Shown in pieces: positions 1 through 6,177 of a DNA stretch of 8,496 bases. The DNA is from Candidatus Thorarchaeota archaeon SMTZ1-83. GTDB taxonomy: Archaea > Asgardarchaeota > Thorarchaeia > Thorarchaeales > Thorarchaeaceae. The notes under the pieces were generated by a model, which was given only the letters and a program-made list of their open reading frames with translations, was not told the origin of the DNA and did no database searches. A program made the position numbers and the translations under genes. The stretch's first letter is position 1, and the number at the start of each line of letters is the position of its first letter. The stretch is from positions 1 to 8,496 of the forward strand of contig LRSK01000017.1 in NCBI GenBank assembly GCA_001563325.1, in the 5' to 3' direction.

Positions 1-17
1 CGGCCGAAGTAGATTGT

Positions 18-40
18 ATAGGATAACCAGGCAATCCTAT
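18..40. other. Small inverted repeat over the alaX stop codon
   Basis: ATAGGAT at 18-24 pairs with ATCCTAT at 34-40, a perfect 7-bp stem with a 9-nt loop that contains the alaX stop codon in its right arm. It lies at the 3' end of alaX and could mark transcript termination or 3'-end stability, but no T-tract is visible before the window edge and the stem is A/T-rich. It may be chance. Confidence 0.25.
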
Positions 41-1248
41 CTCTCTAGCGTTTCGCGAATCCCAGCAACCAACGCTTCGTAGATTTCCTCAGGTGATTCT
101 GATTCTCCAAAACCACCAGTGTATACTTCCCTACTGCCTCCTCCTCTTCCACCCAGGCCTTCCACAGTCTGCTGGACGTAGTCCTTTGCTTCCAGTTTCA
201 GTTCACTCACCCAAAGAATGAAGGTTGGCTTCTCTCCGGGGGAGAAAAGAAGAGCTGCAGTCGGCCCCTCCATCGGCATCTTCTTGAGAACAGTCTTCAT
301 CGATTTCGAATCCAATCCTGGCACCCACTCGTGGAGAAAACTGACTTCGCCTATGTTCTCAACAGATGGACCCTCAGTCAGTAGCTTCATGACTTTCTCA
401 GAAAGTGACCTCTTCTCAGACAAGAGTCCCTTCGCCTTGTCTAGCACTGCGCCCACCTGCTCCAACTCGAAGGGATATTCATCCTTTCTGGAGAGGACCA
501 GATTGTAGATCCTGCTTGTTTCGTCAATTGCTCTTCCACCTGTCAAGAAGCTGACACGAACTCCCTCAGGGTTGGTCTTGACGTCTGTGATTTTGAAGAC
601 CTGGATATCCCGGGTATTGATGACATGAATGCCCGAACAGGCGGAGCTATCATGTCCACCCACTCCAACGATTCTCATGACATCATGTTTTTCGGATAGT
701 CCCTCACGAGCACGTATCTCTGAGCTCAATTCGGACGCCTTCACGAATTCCGTCTTGACTTCGATTCCTTCTGTGATTATTCCTTGGACATCACTCTCGC
801 CCTCAATGAGAGTTTCAAGGCTTAGGTCCACTCCCTCGAAGTCCACAGTCCCACGGTCGTCCTCCATCCAGATGTAGCCGAGTTTGACACCTTCATTCTT
901 CTTCTTAATGGCTGCCGCGAACAGATGCTCACCCGTGTGGGCTCTCATCATGGCTCTTCGCCACTCCATGTCGACAAAGAGAACCGCGGACGATCCAGCA
1001 GGGATGTGTTTCTCAGTGATGAGAGCTGTCTTCTCATCGATGGTCACAGAGTCAATGAATCGAATCTCCTGCTCCCCGACAAGAAGAGTCCCTCTGTCAC
1101 CTGCTTGCCCTCCTCCTGCGGGTCGCACAACCTTCTGTTGGATGATCGCTGCAAACTGCCCCTCGTGCGGGTCACAAGCCGATATGAGAACCGGAAACTC
1201 GTTCTTCAGGGGGTCTATCCAGTAGGGAAATGACTCTACCATGTGCAT
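37..1248 (-). CDS. alaX: AlaX-L, alanyl-tRNA editing hydrolase
   Basis: This is a trans-acting editing protein related to the editing half of alanyl-tRNA synthetase; the family hydrolyses Ser- or Gly-tRNA(Ala) in the cytoplasm. Visible in the 403-residue product are the beta-barrel motif RPAGGGQAGDRG (about residues 42-53), the zinc ligand pair HTGEH (H104, H108), the second pair CSGIH (C204, H208), a helical linker (about 245-295), and a C-terminal DHHA1-type domain with the glycine-rich GGRGGGSRE (about 367-374). The four metal ligands are intact and the length fits the long AlaX-L class with a C-terminal domain. A second in-frame ATG lies at 1242. A TTTATC element at 1266-1271 would start the transcript near 1242-1246, so the mRNA may be leaderless from that second ATG. 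The gene is divergent from the TPR protein at 1325. Stop codon is TAG at 37-39. The assignment is secure; which ATG is used is not. Confidence 0.95.
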   Translation of the reverse strand: MHMVESFPYWIDPLKNEFPVLISACDPHEGQFAAIIQQKVVRPAGGGQAGDRGTLLVGEQEIRFIDSVTIDEKTALITEKHIPAGSSAVLFVDMEWRRAMMRAHTGEHLFAAAIKKKNEGVKLGYIWMEDDRGTVDFEGVDLSLETLIEGESDVQGIITEGIEVKTEFVKASELSSEIRAREGLSEKHDVMRIVGVGGHDSSACSGIHVINTRDIQVFKITDVKTNPEGVRVSFLTGGRAIDETSRIYNLVLSRKDEYPFELEQVGAVLDKAKGLLSEKRSLSEKVMKLLTEGPSVENIGEVSFLHEWVPGLDSKSMKTVLKKMPMEGPTAALLFSPGEKPTFILWVSELKLEAKDYVQQTVEGLGGRGGGSREVYTGGFGESESPEEIYEALVAGIRETLER

Positions 1249-1324
1249 ACACGTCCGCCGAAATCGATAAAGCAGGGACGCACATTTCTTTACTAACCTA
1301 ACGGATGCTCAGAGGTCAAGCTTG
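1249..1324. promoter_or_regulatory. Divergent promoter region, alaX / TPR protein
   Basis: This 76-bp gap separates two divergently transcribed genes and must carry both promoters. On the minus strand TTTATC (1266-1271) is a TATA-like box about 26 bp from the second alaX ATG, consistent with a leaderless transcript. On the plus strand the same A/T patch (GATAAA, 1266-1271) or TTTACTA (1289-1295) could serve the gene at 1325. The first fits better, because it would include the GAGGT ribosome site at 1311-1315 in the leader. The boxes are degenerate and were read by eye. Confidence 0.45.
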
Positions 1325-2575
1325 ATGTCACGATTCTTGAAGAAGGACCCAGTCAAAAAGGCGAAGAAGCACATAGATAGAGCACTACAGGAACTCGAGG
1401 ACGGATACGCAGACTACGCCAGCCAAGAATACGAGAAGGCTGCCCATCTCTTTCTGGAGGCTGATGAGGAAGATTTCGCAGTGAAGTACTTTCGAGAGTC
1501 CTCCTATTGTGCCATTCAGAACAACGACCATGAGAGGGCCGCCAGCATGAAGATTCAGGCTGCAGACGTTCTTCTAAGAGATGGAAGGTTTGACGAGGGC
1601 GGTGGTCTGTACTCTGAAGCATCTGATCATCTCTTCAGGCAGAAGAAGGTGAAGGAATCAACTCGGATTGCATCCGTTGGGATTCTTGCTTATCTGGCGG
1701 CTCGTAGCTTTGATACAGGCGTCAATCTGATCAGGAAACTCGATCATCGTATTTCAGGCATGTCGATTGGCAAGGTTCCGACACTTGAATTGGCTCGTCT
1801 AAGCGTGAATATCCTTTGCGAGGGGGGTGATGTGCCGGCCAAAATGCTGAAGAACGCCATCAACGCCGCGAAACCGAGGCCAGCGGAACAAGCGCTCTTC
1901 TCATTTCTAACCGAATCTGTCAAAATCGCCCGAGATACAGAAGTGGTGGTCGAGTGGGCAGGAAGGGCTCAGGACGAGGTGCAGGCGAAGACCCCAGTGG
2001 AGTTCGAGTTGCGATACAAGTGTCCTGCGCCCGTAAGGGTAGTCAACTATCGCACCTCTCTATCGACGAGTCTCAAGTTTACGAAGGAGCCCACCATCGA
2101 GCAGAAGGTGGCCAAACAGGATTCCTGGCTCCTGGAAGTGCTCCCCGTTCTCAGTGGAAGCGGTACCGTAGGCCCCTTCAGCCTCACGCTTGAGGGAGAG
2201 AATGTTCTCGTAAACAAAATGAGCAACGCGCTCGAGTTCAGAATCACTCGTCCGCCGTCTGACTTGTCTGTGGAGATCTCTCCCGAAACAGTCTCCTGCG
2301 GCCTGGGTGATGAGGCCATTCTGGACGTGACATTCATCAACGAAGGTGAAGGGTCTGCTGAGAACATCAAGATGACGGTGGAACTCTCTGAGGGCCTTGA
2401 GCTCTCACTTGGAGGTAGCGAGAAGGTCATTGAGTTCATAGGACCGAAGGAGAGAATGAGATTCCAGCTATTCGTACGGGGAATGGCCTTGGGAGATGAA
2501 ACAGTGACGGTCAAAGCCGAGGGTTCTCGCAAGGGCGAGGAAACAACGAATTCATCCACAATCAGAGTAGCCTAA
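1325..2575 (+). CDS. TPR/alpha-SNAP-like protein with C-terminal beta-sandwich domains
   Basis: The product is about 416 residues with no signal peptide or membrane helix, so it is likely cytoplasmic. Residues 1-200 are amphipathic helical pairs with the alanine, tyrosine and leucine spacing of TPR or SNAP-like repeats (for example EYEKAAHLFLEADEEDFAVK near 36-55). From about 205 the sequence turns to beta-rich segments. A first sandwich covers about 205-308. A second, about 311-416, resembles CARDB or DUF11-type Ig-like folds, with the hallmark FINEGEGSAENIKM near 338-350. I chose the ATG at 1325 over the adjacent TTG at 1322 because GAGGT (1311-1315) lies 9 nt before it. It converges with the second TPR protein across a 6-bp gap. 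Helical-scaffold plus Ig-like architecture suggests a protein-interaction or trafficking-adaptor role. That is inference and no enzyme motif is present. Confidence 0.85.
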   Translation: MSRFLKKDPVKKAKKHIDRALQELEDGYADYASQEYEKAAHLFLEADEEDFAVKYFRESSYCAIQNNDHERAASMKIQAADVLLRDGRFDEGGGLYSEASDHLFRQKKVKESTRIASVGILAYLAARSFDTGVNLIRKLDHRISGMSIGKVPTLELARLSVNILCEGGDVPAKMLKNAINAAKPRPAEQALFSFLTESVKIARDTEVVVEWAGRAQDEVQAKTPVEFELRYKCPAPVRVVNYRTSLSTSLKFTKEPTIEQKVAKQDSWLLEVLPVLSGSGTVGPFSLTLEGENVLVNKMSNALEFRITRPPSDLSVEISPETVSCGLGDEAILDVTFINEGEGSAENIKMTVELSEGLELSLGGSEKVIEFIGPKERMRFQLFVRGMALGDETVTVKAEGSRKGEETTNSSTIRVA

Positions 2576-2581
2576 AGCGGT

Positions 2582-3322
2582 TCATTCCTTCCTGCGTTGC
2601 TTGTCGATTCCTTCTCTAATGTCTAAACAGGCACCCATGAGCTCTTGGATAGTGTCCTGCCCTTTGAACGCCTTCAAGTGGTCAGAGGCATCATCGAGAC
2701 GATTCTCGGACAGAGATTCGACAAAGGAAACGAGGGTTTCTAGCCATTCTCCTCTGGTCTTGCCAATTGCCCTTCTGGCCTTCTCTATCCTGTCCTTGGC
2801 TTCCGACATTTTCTCTATCGTAGCAAAGCCCATCGCTGCTAGCGAGAGATCAATAACTGCGGTCTGAGCCTTTCCTTCTTCGACCGCCTTCTCAGCTGCC
2901 TTGTCATAGAGGTTGCCCATATTCTCTGTACATGTCAGGAAGTAGTCTCTGTTCCCGAGCTTGTGACATGAGAATGCAGCCCATAGATATGCCTGCGCAG
3001 CTGTTTCAGTTAAGTCCTCATTCAATGCATGCTCAGCAGAATTCTCAAAAAGCGTCAATGCGGTGTCGAATTCACTGACTTGCTTGTACTGGGTAGCTGC
3101 ATCGAAGTAGGCTCTGGCTGCGCCTTTGCTATCGTCGGCGCTCACCTTTTCCTCCGCATACATGTGGTAGTACTCTGCGGCTTTTCTCGTCATCTCAATC
3201 ACCCGGTCGAGATAGCAGGCGGCGGCCTGTTTGTACTGATGAGCAGCCTGATTGAACTTATCCTCTTCAACGAACTCGCCCGCTAGTCGCTCCCATTGTG
3301 AACATTCATCTTCCATAATCAT
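2582..3322 (-). CDS. TPR repeat protein, alpha-SNAP-like
   Basis: The product is 246 residues, entirely helical by appearance, with no signal peptide or transmembrane segment. Repeated patterns such as FNQAAHQYKQAAACYLDR (about 23-40), GAARAYFDAATQYKQVSEFD (about 62-81) and ETAAQAYLWAAFSCHKLG (about 101-118) match the A/Y/A spacing of TPR and alpha-SNAP helices, giving five or six helical pairs. The C-terminal third is charged and ends in KQRRKE. Possible starts are ATG 3322 or ATG 3316. A GGGGT motif sits 4 nt before the first and 10 nt before the second, so 3316 is at least as likely. Its stop is 6 bp from the stop of the convergent TPR/beta-sandwich gene, and the two may work in one scaffold or vesicle-type process (inference from fold and proximity only). 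In eukaryotes alpha-SNAP links SNAREs to NSF; no such partner is in view here. Confidence 0.8.
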   Translation of the reverse strand: MIMEDECSQWERLAGEFVEEDKFNQAAHQYKQAAACYLDRVIEMTRKAAEYYHMYAEEKVSADDSKGAARAYFDAATQYKQVSEFDTALTLFENSAEHALNEDLTETAAQAYLWAAFSCHKLGNRDYFLTCTENMGNLYDKAAEKAVEEGKAQTAVIDLSLAAMGFATIEKMSEAKDRIEKARRAIGKTRGEWLETLVSFVESLSENRLDDASDHLKAFKGQDTIQELMGACLDIREGIDKQRRKE

Positions 3323-3476
3323 CTCGACCCCTAGAATGACTGAGTCGGAGTACCCTATGCATCGCCCATGCAGGATGCGTAACGAGTGGTTGTCTCACTC
3401 AAATATGTTGCTCCGATGGATGGCTGTGCAATAAATCGAAAGCCTTTGCTTCTGTTATCCATTCGAGCACTGGGTG

Positions 3477-3908
3477 CTAGACCACTGTTGGTGGGACCAA
3501 GATATCAAGAATCTCAGAAGAAGGAGTTCCGCAGAAATCCTTGGATGCTAGCCAGAGACCCTCTTCTCCAATCACTGTTAGAGAAAAGCCTTCGTCCAGA
3601 AGTTTCAGCAGGTACTCCATGTGAACTATCATGTCCAAGGGCAGTTTCCTTGTGGCCAGCGCTTGTTCGTCAAGAGAAGAAGTGTTTGGAGTAGAGATTT
3701 CCACCTCGACTGAAAGGTGATGTGGGTCTGCCGAAGTACGCACGAGCAGTATCTCCACCCAGTCAGTTCTCAGCACTACCGAAATCCACTGACTAGACTC
3801 CATTTCGTCAGAAGAGGGGGTTGGTGAATTCGCCACTTCCCGGAATCTGGAAACAAAATCCGGTCGAGCGCCATTGCGGAAACTTCTTCGGTGGTCCTTG
3901 TTAACCAT
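3477..3908 (-). CDS. Conserved hypothetical cytosolic protein, paralogue 1
   Basis: I do not recognise this 143-residue family. It is clearly paralogous to the product at 7190-7624: both have a charged N-terminal tail, then DF(V/I)SRF at residues 17-22, a shared core, and the C-terminal signature HMEYL, VIGEE, ASKDF, and finally LxPP. There is no signal peptide or membrane segment. I chose ATG 3908 because a strong GGGAGGAT Shine-Dalgarno lies just upstream, and because this start aligns residue for residue with the paralogue. An in-frame GTG at 4067 overlapping the preceding gene would add 53 residues that have no counterpart. It follows a membrane-anchored surface protein with a 151-bp gap, the same order as in the second copy, so the two products probably act together (for example a cytosolic partner of the surface protein). 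That is inference. Confidence 0.8.
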   Translation of the reverse strand: MVNKDHRRSFRNGARPDFVSRFREVANSPTPSSDEMESSQWISVVLRTDWVEILLVRTSADPHHLSVEVEISTPNTSSLDEQALATRKLPLDMIVHMEYLLKLLDEGFSLTVIGEEGLWLASKDFCGTPSSEILDILVPPTVV

Positions 3909-3964
3909 CACTATATCCTCCCCTGCATCTGGCTTGTTCATACACAGCCTGACCTTGAACAGAT

Positions 3965-4007
3965 GAAGCCTGGGAGGAGCTGCCCCAAGTAAGCTACTCC
4001 CAGCTTC
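3965..4007 (-). promoter_or_regulatory. Intercistronic hairpin, copy 1
   Basis: CTGGGAG (3970-3976) pairs with CTCCCAG (3997-4003). The stem extends outward through GAAG/CTTC with one bulged C, and inward through AGCT/AGCT after one mismatch. It begins about 52 nt after the surface-protein stop and ends about 57 nt before the next start codon. No T-tract follows, so it is more likely an RNA-processing, attenuation or stability element than a simple terminator. A hairpin of different sequence sits at the equivalent place in the second gene pair (7684-7712). Confidence 0.6.
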
Positions 4008-4059
4008 GCTGAGAATCTCACGGTTGAATCTCCTACATTCACCATCACAGAGTGATATC

Positions 4060-4791
4060 TCATCCACGACGTTTCATAACCACAACAACAACTACAACAA
4101 TGGCGACAGCACCGGCACCAACAGCCAGCAACTCCATCGGAATTCCTGGTGGTGCGTCATCAACGACGATGTTGTCTATCGCATAGTCGTACCCGAGGAG
4201 TATCCTGAAACACTCCGACGTGGAGATTTCGTTGTCCGTTGCCTCCACCATCAGGGTCTCATTGACGTAGACACTCATCTGTCCGGCAGCCGTCCTTGTG
4301 ATTCTGATATGGTGCAGGGTTCCTTTCAAGGATGGCCTCTCTAGTCCATCACCTGATGCGAGAGTAACTGTTGCTTCACCATTGAACCTGGTTATGGCAT
4401 AGATGTATTTCAGACCAGCCGATGTTGTTCCTTGGGTGATTCGAAGGCAGTAGGTCATCTGAGGGTGTGTATCTGGATGCGTACTCATGAAGTACACATA
4501 AAGTCCTGGCCTAAGGTCCATCATCCAATTCCCAATATCGAACATGTCGAAGTTCCATGTGCCGCTGGTAAGATTGCATGGTCGATGGACCTCGGTTGAA
4601 TAGCTACCACGAAGAGTGCCATCAACGACAATGGTGTTCGCATCGATGACCCATCCATCCGGGGGGAAGTCGCCGTCGAAGTCCTCTGACCACACTTCAG
4701 TGGCACTACATGGTTCCGCGATGATCGCCAAAGAGCACATCAGGACCAGAATTCCTAAACACACAAGACTTCTCAAAGGATTTCCATTCAT
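4060..4791 (-). CDS. Type I membrane-anchored surface protein with lectin-like beta-sandwich
   Basis: The 243-residue product has an N-terminal signal peptide (hydrophobic core about 8-26, likely cleavage after CSA near 30) and an extracellular beta-rich domain of about 185 residues. A C-terminal transmembrane helix (about 220-238, with an unbroken run of seven valines) and a short KRRG stop-transfer tail follow. The ectodomain opens with VWSEDF and contains HHIRITRTAAG and VNET, then ends near AIDNIVVDD. This pattern resembles concanavalin-type (LamG-like) carbohydrate-binding folds, although no ligand residues can be assigned. I placed the start at ATG 4791 because GGAGGT lies 10 nt upstream; an ATG at 4809 would begin inside that ribosome site and spoil the signal peptide. 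It is paralogous to 7772-8496 and is followed by a cytosolic partner gene. Expression probably comes from the repeated promoter block directly upstream. Confidence 0.85.
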   Translation of the reverse strand: MNGNPLRSLVCLGILVLMCSLAIIAEPCSATEVWSEDFDGDFPPDGWVIDANTIVVDGTLRGSYSTEVHRPCNLTSGTWNFDMFDIGNWMMDLRPGLYVYFMSTHPDTHPQMTYCLRITQGTTSAGLKYIYAITRFNGEATVTLASGDGLERPSLKGTLHHIRITRTAAGQMSVYVNETLMVEATDNEISTSECFRILLGYDYAIDNIVVDDAPPGIPMELLAVGAGAVAIVVVVVVVMKRRG

Positions 4792-4801
4792 TCCTTTTGA
4801 T

Positions 4802-5064
4802 ACCTCCATTTCCTAGGTTCACTGAAAACCTATGTTCAAAGAACGTGCTTTAGTTGAATATCAGTTAGCGGTAACAATAGTCTGGAAGCTACGGCTCTGC
4901 TATGGTCGGAATCTGCCGATGCTTGAACTTCGATGTTTTCAGAACGGAATCAGTAGAAATGGTAGTTTCCCTAGGCTTTCAGACCATGAACCCAGAACCT
5001 TCCTGATATGTTCCTGATATCACTCCATTGGCTCAATCATGTCGTCCAACAGAAACTCTCCCAG
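4802..5064 (-). repeat. 263-bp promoter/leader block, copy A
   Basis: This block matches 5959-6221 without a gap, with about 30 mismatches by hand count (about 89% identity). In the direction of transcription it runs from the last 14 codons and stop of an upstream gene, through the intergenic region, to the GGAGGT ribosome site of the surface protein. It contains a tandem 11-bp repeat of TTCCTGATATG (5000-5020, plus strand), a degenerate TATA position TTTCTA (4954-4959, minus strand), the palindrome GTTCAAAGAAC (4834-4844) and a TAGGTT/AACCTA hairpin (4814-4832). The TATA position is weaker than in copy B. Confidence 0.9.
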
Positions 5065-5250
5065 GTCCACGAGGCATTGGCTTTCTAACACACTGACTCT
5101 CAACCGATCGCCTGTACTCAGATTCTTCTTTCGGAGTATCTCGATCTCCTCCAGTGCCTTCCGATACTTCTCTATAGCGACAAGCCGCTCAAGCTGTGAA
5201 AGCGGTGACTCTTCCGACGTAGCGTTCGTCAGGATCACCTCCATCTCCAT
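5020..5250 (-). pseudogene. Truncated TPR gene fused to the tail of the Lrp-like regulator
   Basis: This 76-residue reading frame is a mosaic. Residues about 18-62 (QLERLVAIEKYRKALEEIEI onward) look like the first helical pairs of an archaeal TPR protein. The last 14 residues, LGEFLLDDMIEPME, match the regulator's final LGELLLDEMIQEIE and lie inside the repeated DNA block, so that end was inherited from a regulator gene. The junction falls at LGE, a tripeptide also common in TPR repeats, which suggests recombination at short homology. I chose ATG 5250 because GGGAG lies 5 nt before it; ATG 5310 is an alternative. It is far shorter than normal TPR proteins and sits just upstream of the surface-protein promoter. 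It may still be translated, so pseudogene status is inferred from length and chimeric structure. Confidence 0.55.
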
Positions 5251-5384
5251 GGGTTCTCCCACGAAATCTATACTGCGCAGTCTGCCTCCGCGAGGAATAC
5301 TACTTTGCATAAGCGGCCCTCTGCATCATACGAAATGCAATCTCGGGCCTCTTCTCTATTAGTACTGATATCCCTGGTGACAAG

Positions 5385-5417
5385 AAAAAGGGTCAGGGAG
5401 GTGCAAGGCAAGACCCT
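5385..5417 (-). terminator. Intrinsic-type terminator of the secreted protein gene
   Basis: On the minus strand AGGGTC (5412-5417) pairs with GACCCT (5389-5394) around a 17-nt loop and runs directly into TTTTT (5385-5389). It lies about 52 nt past the stop codon of the secreted protein at 5470, the expected place for its transcript end. The stem is short, but archaeal termination depends mainly on the T-tract. Confidence 0.55.
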
Positions 5418-5469
5418 ACCCCTCCCCTCAATGGCGAGGAATGTGGAGAACATATCCTCTCTGGTTAAG

Positions 5470-5949
5470 CTAGTTGATCTGGAATACTCCCTCACTGTAC
5501 CCTATACCGTAGAGTCCACCTGTCCAATCGACTATGCCGACTGTGTGTATCTTCCGGCCTACTAGATCCGAAAACTGACCTGTTGCTACTGTGACTCTGC
5601 CGTTGATTGTGTACTGGCTTATTGCGAAGGTGAACGACCCTTCATGGGTGCCTTCGACATAGGAGCCATCTTCCCAAATAGCCCACCAAATCCCAGAGAA
5701 CTTCTGCATATTCACATTCTTGTAGATCTCAGCTTCAGTGTTGAACCAGTAGAACTCGCCATGAGCACCGTCTTCTGCATAGACATCTCCAATCCATGTC
5801 GGATTGTCAGGAGTCCAAGGCGGAAGATTGACAGAGCAAGCGGTTAGCCATCTGAGAGGTTTCTTGGCCTCAACTGGTGTTGCGTACACTAGGGCTACCA
5901 TGAACAATAGTGCAAGCAAAGCAACAGTCGTCTTTCTTCCGATAGTCAT
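5470..5949 (-). CDS. Small secreted protein of unknown family
   Basis: The 159-residue precursor has a clear signal peptide: basic MTIGRK, a hydrophobic core about 8-22, and an alanine-type cleavage site VEA near residue 28. The mature part is rich in aromatic residues, glycine and alternating beta patterns (FSGIWWAIWEDGSYVEGTHE, then GRVTVATGQFSDLVGRK, ending GIGYSEGVFQI). This looks like a small beta-barrel or dirigent/allene-oxide-cyclase-like fold, but I cannot name the family. There is no C-terminal membrane helix, so it is released or loosely held. ATG 5949 is supported by GGAGGTG 8 nt upstream, the same ribosome site that serves the surface gene at 4791. It lies immediately downstream of the double Lrp-type regulator and its promoter block, and a T-tract terminator follows. 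Its position matches that of a surface protein in the other unit, so it may be a cassette replacement. Confidence 0.8.
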   Translation of the reverse strand: MTIGRKTTVALLALLFMVALVYATPVEAKKPLRWLTACSVNLPPWTPDNPTWIGDVYAEDGAHGEFYWFNTEAEIYKNVNMQKFSGIWWAIWEDGSYVEGTHEGSFTFAISQYTINGRVTVATGQFSDLVGRKIHTVGIVDWTGGLYGIGYSEGVFQIN

Positions 5950-5970
5950 TCGCTTTTCACCTCCATTTCC

Positions 5971-6001
5971 TAGGTTCACTGAAAACCTATGTTCAAAGAA
6001 C
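5971..6001 (-). promoter_or_regulatory. Leader hairpin and palindrome before the ribosome site
   Basis: TAGGTT (5971-5976) pairs with AACCTA (5984-5989) around a 7-nt loop, and the palindrome GTTCAAAGAAC follows at 5991-6001. Both are unchanged in copy A (4814-4844), in the only segment of the block with no mismatch for 47 bp. The hairpin lies a few bases upstream of GGAGGT, where it could influence translation, and the palindrome could also be an operator. Confidence 0.4.
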
Positions 6002-6110
6002 GTGCAATAGTTCAATATCAGTTAACGGTAATAGTAATCTGGAAGCTATGGCTCAGCTAGGGTCGGAATCAGCCGAAGCTTAAACTTCGATGTTTTCAAA
6101 ACGGAATCAG

Positions 6111-6116
6111 TATAAA
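6111..6116 (-). promoter_or_regulatory. TATA box of the secreted-protein promoter
   Basis: TTTATA on the minus strand would place transcription start near 6088, giving a leader of roughly 135 nt before ATG 5949. The copy A equivalent is TTTCTA, so the two promoters may differ in strength. An alternative A/T-rich element near 6013-6022 would give a shorter leader. Confidence 0.45.
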
Positions 6117-6156
6117 TGGTAGACTCACCAGACTTTCAGACCGTAAACCCAGAACC

Positions 6157-6177
6157 TTCCTGATATGTTCCTGACAT
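6157..6177. promoter_or_regulatory. Tandem 11-bp direct repeat, candidate regulator site
   Basis: TTCCTGATATG is followed at once by TTCCTGACAT (plus strand). In copy A (5000-5020) both units read TTCCTGATAT. The 11-bp period places the units on nearly the same DNA face. It sits about 45 bp upstream of the TATA box and overlaps the end of the upstream reading frame, a position suited to an activator. The assignment to a binding protein is inference. Confidence 0.4.

Noticed and set aside
2047..2559. A 170-codon open frame antisense to the TPR/beta-sandwich gene
   Set aside because: It lies wholly inside a well-supported gene, is rich in serine and proline as expected of antisense shadow frames, and shows no domain.
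3323..3476. Possible regulatory or small-RNA region between the TPR protein and the cytosolic protein
   Set aside because: Apart from a weak TTTATT-like box near 3430 I see no hairpin, repeat or conserved match in these 154 bases.
3909..4067. N-terminal extension of the cytosolic protein from a GTG overlapping the surface-protein stop
   Set aside because: The extra 53 residues have no counterpart in the paralogue and run through the hairpin, and ATG 3908 has a far better ribosome site.
4077..4101. CAA-rich low-complexity stretch resembling a microsatellite
   Set aside because: It encodes the valine run of the surface protein's transmembrane helix; mixed valine codons show it is not a pure repeat.
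5268..5495. A 75-residue minus-strand reading frame between the secreted protein and the TPR fragment
   Set aside because: It overlaps the end of the secreted gene and the TPR fragment, covers the hairpin/T-tract terminator, has no clear ribosome site and resembles no family I know.
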